DNA of 36,994 nucleotides from a virus. Positions 29,735-36,994 of this stretch are shown piece by piece. Under the pieces are notes generated by a model. It did not search any database. It saw nothing but the letters and a program-made list of their open reading frames with translations, and was not told the origin of the DNA. The position numbers and the translations under genes are program-made. Positions within the stretch are counted from its first letter, which is position 1; each line of letters opens with the position of its first letter. The DNA is taken from positions 1 to 36,994 of the IMG/VR virus record IMGVR_UViG_3300037041_000297. One strand, given 5' to 3'.

Positions 29735-29745
29735 TAAGTAGTGGT

Positions 29746-30003
29746 TTATGCTTCAATTCCAATTGATGAAAAATACTCTATTGTCTCTGGCGCGTGATAA
29801 TCTGAACTTAGCAATGAGCGGATTGAGCCAATCCAATACACTAGATACATCGGATTTTCTTCCAGTTGCCATATATTGCTATATCTAAACCCGGACTCGT
29901 TGATGGTGGTGACAGCGTTATTCTCGCCAGACAAAATAATATCTCTGATAGCGCCGGTGCTATCATGTATCGCTGCTTCCAATTGCTGAACTGTAGGCAT
30001 CAT
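29746..30003 (-). CDS. Hypothetical protein, first gene of the accessory train (85 aa)
   Basis: 85 residues: MMPTVQQLEAAIHDSTGAIR, GFRYSNIWQLEENPMYLVYW, ending in a helix YHAPETIEYFSSIGIEA. Two adjacent ATGs are possible starts. It follows the strong minus-strand promoter, so it is probably the earliest made protein of the train. Not recognised. Confidence 0.6.
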   Translation of the reverse strand: MMPTVQQLEAAIHDSTGAIRDIILSGENNAVTTINESGFRYSNIWQLEENPMYLVYWIGSIRSLLSSDYHAPETIEYFSSIGIEA

Positions 30004-30042
30004 GTGGTTATCCTTTATATAGTAATGGCAGGTGAAGGCTTA

Positions 30043-30070
30043 ATTATCCCCCATCTATTGAGAGAGTCAA
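30043..30070 (-). promoter_or_regulatory. Promoter of the accessory train
   Basis: Minus-strand TTGACT (30070-30065, 5 of 6) with a 16-base spacer to GATAAT (30048-30043, 5 of 6). The first gene starts 40 bases downstream behind AAAGGATAACC. Confidence 0.65.
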
Positions 30071-30126
30071 TAGGTTAGTCAATAGATTATGAAATATATA
30101 TTGATATTCTAGGGGGTCAGTCAATG
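30065..30126. repeat. AGTCAATAG repeats over the -35 of the accessory promoter
   Basis: AGTCAATAG at 30065-30073 and 30077-30085 (12-base period), with AGTCAATG at 30119-30126. The first covers the -35 box; the array may be stacked -35 elements or operator sites. Confidence 0.6.
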
Positions 30127-30256
30127 CTATCCCATGCAAAAGTATTAAAACGCAGCCAGAGCGATTCTAGCGCGATCCAGGGCAGAATGAGGCTGGGCGT
30201 GGCTTCCAGGGTATGTGAGTGGTCACTATCATGGAATGGCGCATGAATAAAGGAAG

Positions 30257-30277
30257 TTGTTCCCTATTTGTTCCCTA
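30257..30277. repeat. TTGTTCCCTA direct repeats upstream of terminase
   Basis: TTGTTCCCTA at 30257-30266 and 30268-30277, 11-base period, followed by a -10-like TATATT at 30283-30288. The TTGTTCC core matches the iteron-like units at 20269-20306, so one protein might bind both places. Confidence 0.55.
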
Positions 30278-30326
30278 TGTGTTATATTCGCGGCATGAGT
30301 TTAATAGCGTAGCGAGACAGTCTAAA

Positions 30327-31061
30327 ATGGCAAAGTTATCTAGGGCATCAATAAAGGATAAATTAAAAGGTAATGCTTTACCTTCACCCGCACAAATGAT
30401 TAAACGTGGATCGCTTACTCATAAGCAGATGGAATTCAGTAAAGGTATCGCCCTGGAAGGTCTAACAGGTGCAGATGCTTACAGGAAAGCCTACAAATCT
30501 AAAGCTGCTCCCAATGTAGTTGCCAACAATGCCAGCAAGCTGAAAACTAAACATGCTGGTATTCAATCTACCATCGCTGCGATGGAAGCGGCTAAGATGG
30601 CGGAATCCTATAATACCGCTGCATCCTTGCGCTCGCTGGTTATCAATACCTTGGTGCAATGCGTCACTGATCCTGACATTAAACCTACAGCGAGAATAGC
30701 GGCTTGCAGAACATTGGGCCAAGTAACAGAGGTCGCAGCATTCACCACAAGGTCAGAGACATTAGTTATAAAAGATAGTGGTGAGCTTAGACTACAAATA
30801 CTAGATGAGCTTAGATCAATGATGCTTAGCTCTAATCAAACCATAACAGACATTGATACAGACTCACTATTGGCTGAATTAGTACCAGAATCAGCAATTG
30901 AAGAGGGTACAGTACCCCAATCACCCCTTTTTGATGAAGAGACAGTGCCTGGTTCTCTACATATTATTCCCCACAAACAAAGTATTCCCCCAGAGATTTG
31001 TACAACTCCACCTTCATCTGACTCAGAACGTGTACAGAAAAGGGCCCCCTATGTTAAATAA
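30327..31061 (+). CDS. terS: Terminase small subunit
   Basis: 244 residues from ATG 30327 (MAKLSRASIKDKLKGN); the frame is open back to 30219, but that part overlaps promoter-like repeats. LTHKQMEFSKGIALEGLTGA, then DAYRKAYKSKAAPNVVANNA is the HTH region of small terminases, which bind pac or cos DNA. A central helical region (residues about 75-155) probably oligomerises. The C-terminal third is Pro/Ser/Glu-rich and disordered. It heads the packaging module, followed shortly by the large terminase. The ribosome site is weak. Confidence 0.75.
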   Translation: MAKLSRASIKDKLKGNALPSPAQMIKRGSLTHKQMEFSKGIALEGLTGADAYRKAYKSKAAPNVVANNASKLKTKHAGIQSTIAAMEAAKMAESYNTAASLRSLVINTLVQCVTDPDIKPTARIAACRTLGQVTEVAAFTTRSETLVIKDSGELRLQILDELRSMMLSSNQTITDIDTDSLLAELVPESAIEEGTVPQSPLFDEETVPGSLHIIPHKQSIPPEICTTPPSSDSERVQKRAPYVK

Positions 31062-31095
31062 ATTGGTAGGGTGGGGGGGGTATATAAAAAATTCT

Positions 31096-31115
31096 ATCTT
31101 GCTGCTAAGCAAGAT
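31096..31115. repeat. Perfect-stem hairpin repeat, copy 2 (after terS)
   Basis: ATCTTGCT-GCTA-AGCAAGAT, a perfect 8-bp stem with a 4-base loop, in the gap after terS. 19 of 20 bases match 21804-21823. An 8-G run lies just before it (31073-31080). Confidence 0.75.
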
Positions 31116-31153
31116 GATACCAAATTCCTCAATGAAATCAATGGTAGGGTAAA

Positions 31154-31387
31154 TTGAAAAGATACATAAAGCCTACTACTGAGCAGCGTAATGAGGTCAA
31201 TGACATGGTTCTCCAAATACAGAAGCTACTAGATGGTAAGGAATGGGGACCTTCTTTAGCGGCCCTTACTATCTGCATTGGAGAAATGGGAGAGATGATT
31301 GACAGGGAGGACCAGTCTGACTTTGTATCTTATGTGTGTGGTGTCCTTAGTGGGATTATGCATGTAAAGAGCAAGGAGCTGCATTGA
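31154..31387 (+). CDS. Hypothetical protein (77 aa)
   Basis: 77 residues from TTG 31154 with GGTAGGGT upstream: MKRYIKPTTEQRNEVNDMVL, then GPSLAALTICIGEMGEMIDR. Helical and acidic. The stop overlaps a TTG of the next frame. Not recognised. Confidence 0.5.
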   Translation: MKRYIKPTTEQRNEVNDMVLQIQKLLDGKEWGPSLAALTICIGEMGEMIDREDQSDFVSYVCGVLSGIMHVKSKELH

Positions 31388-31452
31388 TTATTAATAGAGA
31401 GATGGCTGCCCACAAGAGGGACTTGAGTCGCGCTGTATGTATGGAGGTTACA

Positions 31453-31677
31453 ATGACACCTGCTCAGCGGGAGGTCTTTTTGTTTATAGATGAGTACTGG
31501 CTACAGTATGGGTTTGGTCCGTCTATTAGGGATATATGTGAGTTTAGGAATAAGCCTGGGCTTGGTAGTACTGCTAAGATAATAGACCGATTAGTAAGGT
31601 TGGGGGTTTTAAAAAGGGTTAAGGGAATGGGTAGGAGTGTTAGGCCTGTGTATATTAACTTTAGGACGCTGGACTGA
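31453..31677 (+). CDS. LexA-like winged-helix DNA-binding protein
   Basis: 74 residues from ATG 31453, chosen for its GGAGG site five bases upstream; a TTG at 31384 coupled to the previous stop is the alternative and would add 23 residues. MTPAQREVFLFIDEYWLQYG, FGPSIRDICEFRNKPGLGST and LVRLGVLKRVKGMGRSVRPV follow the LexA N-terminal domain, but the protease half is absent. It may regulate phage or host LexA-type promoters. The stop overlaps the large terminase ATG (TGATG). Confidence 0.75.
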   Translation: MTPAQREVFLFIDEYWLQYGFGPSIRDICEFRNKPGLGSTAKIIDRLVRLGVLKRVKGMGRSVRPVYINFRTLD

Positions 31678-33149
31678 TGGGTATTGCGGAAATGATTGCG
31701 GATCTGCCTCTGATAGAGCAGGAGAAGCTATTTGAGAACGTGGCCCAATATAAGGGGGCGTTAGTAAGAGAGAAAGCCCAACTAGACTTCCTATCCTTTG
31801 TTAGAGAGATGTGGCCTGGATTTATACATGGCAGACACCACGCCCTCATGGCTAAGAAGTTCCAAGAGATTGTAGATGGGAAATTAAAGAGACTGATTAT
31901 TAATATGCCACCTAGGCATACAAAATCGGAATTTGCCTCTAATATGTTGCCTGCTTGGTTCTTGGGTAAGTTCCCAGAGAAGAAAGTAATTCAATGTTCT
32001 AATACGGCAGAACTAGCTGTTGGCTTTGGACGTAAGGTTAGAAACTTAGTAGGTTCAGAACAGTACTCTAAGATATTCCCAGATGTAACCCTAAGGTCTG
32101 ATTCTAAGGCTGCAGGACGCTGGGCTACAAATCATGGGGGTGACTATTTTGCTATTGGCGTTGGAGGGACTGTTACGGGGAAAGGAGCAGATCTATTAAT
32201 AATAGATGACCCCCACTCTGAACAGGAAGCTAAGCTAGCCCAAGGGGACCCTAGTGTATTTGACTCTGTATACGAGTGGTATACGTCTGGCCCTAGACAA
32301 CGTCTTCAGCCTGGAGGCGTTATCATTATAGTAATGACGCGCTGGTCAGATAAAGATCTAACTGGCAAGCTCTTAAAAGATGATACAGAATGGGATATTG
32401 TCCAGTTACCCGCGATTCTGCCTAGTGGTAATGCTTTATGGCCTGAGTTCTGGGATATAAAGGAGCTGTTAGATCTAAAGGAAGAGCTCCCTGTATATAA
32501 GTGGAACGCCCAATATCAGCAAACTCCTACTGGAGAAGAGGGCGCTTTAGTAAAGAGAGACTGGTGGCAGAGATGGGAGGCTGATAGACCCCCTAAGTGT
32601 GAGTTTATAATACAGTCATGGGATACTGCGTTTACTAAAAGTCAGAGGGCGGATTATTCAGCCTGTACTACCTGGGGGATTTTTCACCTAAATGAAAACC
32701 CTGATGACGTTAATATAATAATGTTAGATGCGTGGAAGGATAAGCTGGAATTCCCAGATCTGAAGGACACGGCTAAGAGATTCTATGATGAATGGCAGCC
32801 TGATGCCTGTATTATTGAAGCTAAAGCTGCTGGAGCGCCACTGATATTTGAATTAAGACGTATGGGAGTGATGGTATCTGATTACACGCCTGTACGGGGT
32901 AATGATAAGTTTGTCCGTATTAACTCAGTAACTGATTTATTCAGGTCTGGGAGAGTCTGGGCCCCAGAAACTAAGTGGGCAGAAGAGGTAATAGAAGAAA
33001 TGGCTAGATTTCCCAATGCAGAACATGATGACTTGGTGGATTCTACAGTCCAAGCCCTTATTAGGTTTAGACAGGGTGGATTTTTAAGGTTAGATTCTGA
33101 TGAGGAAGATGATAATATTGGGTTTAGACGCAAAAAGACTTACTACTAA
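31677..33149 (+). CDS. terL: Terminase large subunit
   Basis: 490 residues, normal length. ATPase motifs: Walker A-like PPRHTKS (78-84), Walker B LLIIDD (173-178), coupling motif VMTRW (219-223). RNase H-type nuclease residues: D316 in SWDTA, E381 in IIEAKAAG, and D451/D452 in EHDDLVD. It drives DNA into the capsid and cuts it. It starts in a TGATG overlap with the LexA-like gene and precedes the portal gene by 9 bases. No intein or truncation is seen. Confidence 0.92.
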   Translation: MGIAEMIADLPLIEQEKLFENVAQYKGALVREKAQLDFLSFVREMWPGFIHGRHHALMAKKFQEIVDGKLKRLIINMPPRHTKSEFASNMLPAWFLGKFPEKKVIQCSNTAELAVGFGRKVRNLVGSEQYSKIFPDVTLRSDSKAAGRWATNHGGDYFAIGVGGTVTGKGADLLIIDDPHSEQEAKLAQGDPSVFDSVYEWYTSGPRQRLQPGGVIIIVMTRWSDKDLTGKLLKDDTEWDIVQLPAILPSGNALWPEFWDIKELLDLKEELPVYKWNAQYQQTPTGEEGALVKRDWWQRWEADRPPKCEFIIQSWDTAFTKSQRADYSACTTWGIFHLNENPDDVNIIMLDAWKDKLEFPDLKDTAKRFYDEWQPDACIIEAKAAGAPLIFELRRMGVMVSDYTPVRGNDKFVRINSVTDLFRSGRVWAPETKWAEEVIEEMARFPNAEHDDLVDSTVQALIRFRQGGFLRLDSDEEDDNIGFRRKKTYY

Positions 33150-33158
33150 GGAGTAAAT

Positions 33159-35663
33159 ATGTCAGCAGATTTTGATAAAGCTCTGTATCCCGCACCTTTA
33201 ATGGAAGAGGAAGAGGATAACCCAGAGATAGAGATAGAGATTGGTGAAGATAATGATGAAGAGTCAGTAGATAGCGAGTTTGAGTGCAATCTTGCTGAAG
33301 AGATGGATGAATCAGACCTAATTAGCCTGGCCTCTGACCTAATTCAGGACTATGAGGATGATGAAGCCTCAAGAAAGGACTGGATGCAGACCTATGTGGA
33401 CGGTCTTGAACTTCTAGGTATGAAGATAGAGGAAAGATCTGAGCCTTGGGAGGGAGCTTGTGGCGTTTACCACCCCCTTCTGGCAGAGGCTTTGGTTAAA
33501 TTCCAGTCAGAGACAATTATGGAGACATTTCCAGCGGCAGGACCAGTGAAAACTAGGATCATTGGCAAGGAAACTCCAGCACTAAAAGACTCTGCTGAAC
33601 GTGTGCGGGATGATATGAATTATCAGCTCACAGAGGTCATGGTTGAGTACCGCCCAGAGCATGAAAGAATGTTATGGGGCTTGGGTTTGGCAGGTAATGC
33701 ATTTAAGAAGGTTTACTTTGATCCTTCTCTTGATAGGCAAGTCTCATTGTTTGTTCCGGCAGAGGATGTTGTAGTCCCTTATGGAGCGTCAAATATAGAG
33801 ACATGTGACCGCGTAACCCATGTGATGCGTAAGACAAAAAATGAGATTAAACGCCTCATGGCTGCCGGTTTTTATAGAGATATAGACCTACCAGATCCTG
33901 TTACCTCATTAAATGAAATAGAGAAGAAGATAGCAGAGCAGATGGGCTTTAGGGCTACCTCTGATGACCGCTATAAACTTCTGGAAATGCAGGTATACCT
34001 AGATTTACCTGGGTATGAGGATGAAGAAGACGGTGAAGAGACAGGCATAGCTCTGCCATACATAGTTACAATTGATAAGAATACTCAAGATGTATTGGCT
34101 ATTCGCCGTAACTGGAGGCCAGAAGACTGCACTAAGCAGAAGCGTTCTCACCTAGTTCACTATGGCTATATCCCAGGCTTTGGGTTCTACTGCTTTGGAT
34201 TAATCCATTTAATAGGTGCATTTGCTAAGTCTGGTACCTCTATCATACGCCAGCTGGTGGACGCAGGCACTTTGTCTAACCTCCCTGGTGGATTAAAGAC
34301 TAAGGGCATGCGCGTTAAGGGTGATGACACTCCTATCGCCCCTGGTGAGTTTAGGGACGTAGATGTAGCCTCTGGCACCATTAGAGATAACATTCTTCCG
34401 CTTCCCTATAAAGAGCCTAGTCAGGTTCTATTCCAGCTAATGAACCAGATCATTGAGGATGGGCGTAGGTTTGCCTCTGCTGCTGATCTGAACGTATCCG
34501 ATATGTCAGCTAATGCCCCAGTAGGTACTACTCTGGCTATTCTGGAGAGGACTTTAAAGGTTATGTCTGCAGTTCAGGCCCGTATTCATTACTCTATGAA
34601 GCAGGAACTGAAGCTATTAAAGGCAATTATTAGGGACAATACCCCTAAAGAGTATGACTATCAGCCTGTAGATGGCAGTAGAAAGGCTAAGCAGGATGAC
34701 TATGATCACTGTGATGTAATCCCAGTATCAGATCCTAACGCCTCTACTATGTCTCAGAAGGTAGTTCAGTATCAGGCTGTAATGCAGATGGCTGCGGCGA
34801 ACCCACAGATCTATGACCAAGTGGAGCTAAACCGCCAGATGCTAGAAGTCTTGGGCGTTAAGAACATTGGCAAGTTAGTACCTAATGCCACTGATGCTAA
34901 GCCTAAAGACCCTGTATCTGAGAATATGGCAGTTGTTAATGGTAAGCCTGTTAAAGCATTTATTTATCAGGACCATGAGGCCCATATGAAGGTGCATCAA
35001 TCTTTCTCAGATGACCCACAAGTAGCGCAGATGATGTCTACAAATCCTCAGGCTCAGGTTCAGCATGCTGCATTGCTAGCTCATATTAACGAACACATAG
35101 CATTCCAGTACCGCAAGAACATTGAGGAGCAGCTTGGTATTCCATTGCCAGATATGGACAAGGAATTGTCTAATGATATGGAAACTGAGATGTCTAGGCT
35201 TATGGCTATGGCTGCTAACAAGCTACTACAGAAGGATAAGGCAGATATGGCGCAGCAACAGGCACAGCAACAGGCTCAAGATCCTCTGGTTCAGATGCAG
35301 CAGCAAGAGCTTCAGTTAAGAGGAAGGGAAGTAGCTGTTAAGGAAGAAGAGGTTCAGATCAAGAAGGGTCTGGCTATTGTGGCGGTCCAAGAGCAGCAGG
35401 ATAAGAAGCAGATAGAAACAGATAAGCTGAATGTTCAAATGCAGATAGCAGGCCTTCAAATTGGGGCAAAGATCTCTAAAGACAAATCTCAGCAAGAGGG
35501 AGATATGACTGTAGAGGGATTTAAGTTGGCTGCAAAAGAGCATGAGCTAAACGCTAACCTAGAGATGGAAGGTGCAAAGCTAGGAGCGCAAATCGGGGAA
35601 AAGGCAGATTCCGCGAACAGGGAAGATAGGAAGCATGAGGCGGCTAAAAAGGGTAACAAATGA
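33159..35663 (+). CDS. Portal protein
   Basis: 834 residues, following terL behind a GGAGTAA site. A very acidic N-terminus (1-60) is followed by the portal core: WEGACGVYHPLLAEALVKFQ, FPAAGPVKTRIIG, ERMLWGLGLAGNAFKKVYFD, then the long crown region. The C-terminus (about 690-834) is Gln-rich coiled coil (MAQQQAQQQAQ, LQLRGREVAVKEEE). The portal ring is the DNA entry channel and the head-tail joint. Size and tail resemble P22-like/podoviral portals more than siphoviral ones, which is a weak hint at morphology. Confidence 0.88.
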   Translation: MSADFDKALYPAPLMEEEEDNPEIEIEIGEDNDEESVDSEFECNLAEEMDESDLISLASDLIQDYEDDEASRKDWMQTYVDGLELLGMKIEERSEPWEGACGVYHPLLAEALVKFQSETIMETFPAAGPVKTRIIGKETPALKDSAERVRDDMNYQLTEVMVEYRPEHERMLWGLGLAGNAFKKVYFDPSLDRQVSLFVPAEDVVVPYGASNIETCDRVTHVMRKTKNEIKRLMAAGFYRDIDLPDPVTSLNEIEKKIAEQMGFRATSDDRYKLLEMQVYLDLPGYEDEEDGEETGIALPYIVTIDKNTQDVLAIRRNWRPEDCTKQKRSHLVHYGYIPGFGFYCFGLIHLIGAFAKSGTSIIRQLVDAGTLSNLPGGLKTKGMRVKGDDTPIAPGEFRDVDVASGTIRDNILPLPYKEPSQVLFQLMNQIIEDGRRFASAADLNVSDMSANAPVGTTLAILERTLKVMSAVQARIHYSMKQELKLLKAIIRDNTPKEYDYQPVDGSRKAKQDDYDHCDVIPVSDPNASTMSQKVVQYQAVMQMAAANPQIYDQVELNRQMLEVLGVKNIGKLVPNATDAKPKDPVSENMAVVNGKPVKAFIYQDHEAHMKVHQSFSDDPQVAQMMSTNPQAQVQHAALLAHINEHIAFQYRKNIEEQLGIPLPDMDKELSNDMETEMSRLMAMAANKLLQKDKADMAQQQAQQQAQDPLVQMQQQELQLRGREVAVKEEEVQIKKGLAIVAVQEQQDKKQIETDKLNVQMQIAGLQIGAKISKDKSQQEGDMTVEGFKLAAKEHELNANLEMEGAKLGAQIGEKADSANREDRKHEAAKKGNK

Positions 35664-35851
35664 GCCGCTCTATAGAGTCAGTATTAAAAGATATACAAGG
35701 AAAGAAACAACAGATAGTTGAAGTAGTTGCTACAAGCGCAGCTAAAGACTATGCAGAGTACCAAAAACTTTGTGGGGAGATCAGGGGTCTATCCATCGCA
35801 GAGGGTTATATCCTAGACCTTGTAAAACATATGGAGCAATCTGATGACTGA
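35660..35851 (+). CDS. Small helical head-module protein (63 aa)
   Basis: 63 residues: MSRSIESVLKDIQGKKQQIV, KLCGEIRGLSIAEGYILDLV, ending KHMEQSDD. It starts in an ATGA overlap with the portal gene and overlaps the next gene by 8 bases. Short proteins of this shape are usual between portal and scaffold in podovirus-like phages. Function unknown. Confidence 0.65.
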   Translation: MSRSIESVLKDIQGKKQQIVEVVATSAAKDYAEYQKLCGEIRGLSIAEGYILDLVKHMEQSDD

Positions 35852-36212
35852 AATCGCTACAGAAAGCGAAGAAACAAAGGCAACACAATTGCCTGTACCA
35901 AGTGGCTACCACATCCTGGTTAGCTTGCCTGTAATAGAAGAAAAGTATGATAGTGGCTTACTAAAGGCTGACTCAACCCGTCAGTTTGAAGAGGTGCTAA
36001 GTACTGTGTTCTTTGTAGTTGCATTGGGTCCAGACTGTTATTCTGACAAAAGCAGATTTCCAGGTGGGCCTTGGTGTAAGAGTGGAGACTTCATATTGGC
36101 TCGTCCTAATACTGGTACACGTTTAAAGATACATGGCAAAGAGTTTAGATTGATAAACGATGACACAGTAGAGGCAGTTGTAGAAGATCCAAGGGGAATC
36201 AGTAGAGCTTAA
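35844..36212 (+). CDS. GroES-like co-chaperonin
   Basis: 122 residues. Residues about 18-112 follow the Cpn10 fold: the entry strand VPSGYHILVSLPVIEEKYDS, a mobile-loop-like SGLLKADSTRQFEEV, VALGPDCY, then GGPWCKSGDFILARPNTGTR and the closing strand TVEAVVEDP. Phage co-chaperonins cap host GroEL to fold capsid proteins, as gp31 does for T4. Its place between portal and scaffold supports a capsid-assembly role. No groEL homolog is visible, so host GroEL would be used. Confidence 0.8.
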   Translation: MTEIATESEETKATQLPVPSGYHILVSLPVIEEKYDSGLLKADSTRQFEEVLSTVFFVVALGPDCYSDKSRFPGGPWCKSGDFILARPNTGTRLKIHGKEFRLINDDTVEAVVEDPRGISRA

Positions 36213-36246
36213 CAAAATACCGCAAGGTAACATTTAGGAGAAAGAC

Positions 36247-36994
36247 ATGAGTGAAGAAGCCTTTGAATTTCCAGATGAGAAGGAAGAGAAGGAGTTTGAA
36301 TTTGAAATAGAAGATGACACTCCACAAAAGGATAGGGGCCGTGAGGCTCTGCCCAAAGATATGGTGGAGGATCTTGAGAAAGATGAGTTAGAGGAGTACT
36401 CAGACTCAGTAAAGGTAAAGCTCAAGCAGTTCAAGAAGGTCTGGCATGATGAGCGCAGGGAGAAGGAAACTGCTGTAAGAGAGCAGAACGCAGCTCTAAC
36501 CTATGCTCAGACGGTTCAGGAAGAGAACAAAGCCTTAAAGAACCGCTTAGCTCAGGGCGAGAAAAACCTTATGGATACCTATAAGGGTGCTACTGAGGCT
36601 GAAGTTAGGGCGGCTAAGAGAGAGTATAAAGAAGCATATGACCTTGGAGACTCAGACCAATTAGTAGATGCCCAGGAGAAATTATCTGGCGCTCAATACA
36701 GATTGGCTAGAGCACAAGAGTATGTTGCCCCTTTACAAGAAGCAGAAACTCCTGTACATGTACAACCTGCAATTCCAAAACCAGACTCAAGAGCTATGGC
36801 GTGGCAAGAGCGCAATGGCTGGTTTGGTAAGGATGAAGAAATGACAAGCCTGGCTTTAGGGCTACATCAAAAGCTTGTGACTCAAAATGGTGCAAGTTAT
36901 GCATCCACAGATGAGTACTGGGGAAAAGTCGATGAGACAATGCGGAAACGCTTCCCAGAGAACTTTGAACAAGAAACGCAGTCCACAAACCGAC
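36247..36994 (+). CDS. Scaffold-like head assembly protein (3' partial)
   Basis: 249 residues visible; the frame runs past the right edge. TTTAGGAG precedes the ATG. A very acidic start (MSEEAFEFPDEKEEKEFEFE), a long charged coiled coil (about 60-165, KQFKKVWHDERREKETAV), then a less charged part (AWQERNGWFGKDEEMTSLAL). Composition and place after the portal and co-chaperonin match scaffolding proteins of podovirus-like phages, which guide capsid assembly and are then lost. The major capsid gene should follow outside the window. Confidence 0.7.
   Translation, partial: MSEEAFEFPDEKEEKEFEFEIEDDTPQKDRGREALPKDMVEDLEKDELEEYSDSVKVKLKQFKKVWHDERREKETAVREQNAALTYAQTVQEENKALKNRLAQGEKNLMDTYKGATEAEVRAAKREYKEAYDLGDSDQLVDAQEKLSGAQYRLARAQEYVAPLQEAETPVHVQPAIPKPDSRAMAWQERNGWFGKDEEMTSLALGLHQKLVTQNGASYASTDEYWGKVDETMRKRFPENFEQETQSTNR

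Noticed and set aside
30219-30326. Upstream extension of the terS frame
   Set aside because: It would cover the TTGTTCCCTA repeats and the -10-like TATATT, and has no ribosome site; the ATG at 30327 gives a normal N-terminus.

Overview
The window is a piece of a tailed bacteriophage genome (Caudoviricetes). It encodes a small and a large terminase subunit, a portal protein, a phage GroES-like co-chaperonin, a scaffold-like protein, tail and internal virion proteins, and a complete lysis cassette with nested Rz/Rz1-type spanins. Spanins and the Rz1 lipobox point to a Gram-negative host. No integrase, excisionase or lysogeny repressor was recognised, so a virulent lifestyle is likely. The AT-leaning composition, small overlapping genes and a giant polyvalent virion protein resemble uncultivated aquatic (freshwater or marine) phages. 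That comparison is from memory, and the host is not determined.

Layout. Bases 1-11271 (+): end of the virion module, namely a tail protein end, two structural proteins, a 2285-residue polyvalent virion protein, and a lysis cassette (two small membrane proteins, an M15-type endolysin, Rz, embedded Rz1). Bases 11432-18897 (-): an early/middle operon read from a strong promoter near 18946. It carries a Cas4/RecB-like nuclease, a secreted Cys-rich peptide, a Sak3-type annealing protein, an SSB-like protein, a Ref-like HNH nuclease, a SleB-like hydrolase, DNA-binding proteins, a sigma-region-4 protein, a zinc-finger protein and a PP-loop ATPase. Bases 18981-19931 (+): a VRR-type nuclease and an unknown protein, followed by a possible small RNA with a terminator. 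Bases 20017-20828: about 800 bases without a convincing gene, full of direct and inverted repeats, the best origin/control candidate. Bases 20829-24173 (+): a small protein, a ParB-like protein, an SF2 helicase and a Toprim primase. Bases 24151-30003 (-): a train of about 27 tiny coupled genes read from a promoter at about 30070. Bases 30327-36994 (+): the packaging and head module, running off the right edge in the scaffold-like gene.

How it fits together. The right end (portal, co-chaperonin, scaffold) should continue into major capsid and tail genes that are not in the window and then rejoin the left end (tail end, ejection proteins), so the window looks like a circular or permuted map opened in the capsid/tail region. 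No DNA polymerase is present. Replication probably combines the phage helicase, primase and ParB-like protein with host polymerase, while nuclease plus Sak3-type annealing protein form a recombination pair. The sigma-region-4 fusion, LexA-like, Xre-like, RHH and zinc-finger proteins are candidates for switching transcription.

The least explained parts are the repeat-rich control region with its putative small RNA, and the minus-strand cassette train, which contains paralogous mini-proteins, three coupled membrane micropeptides and a repeated intercistronic hairpin.
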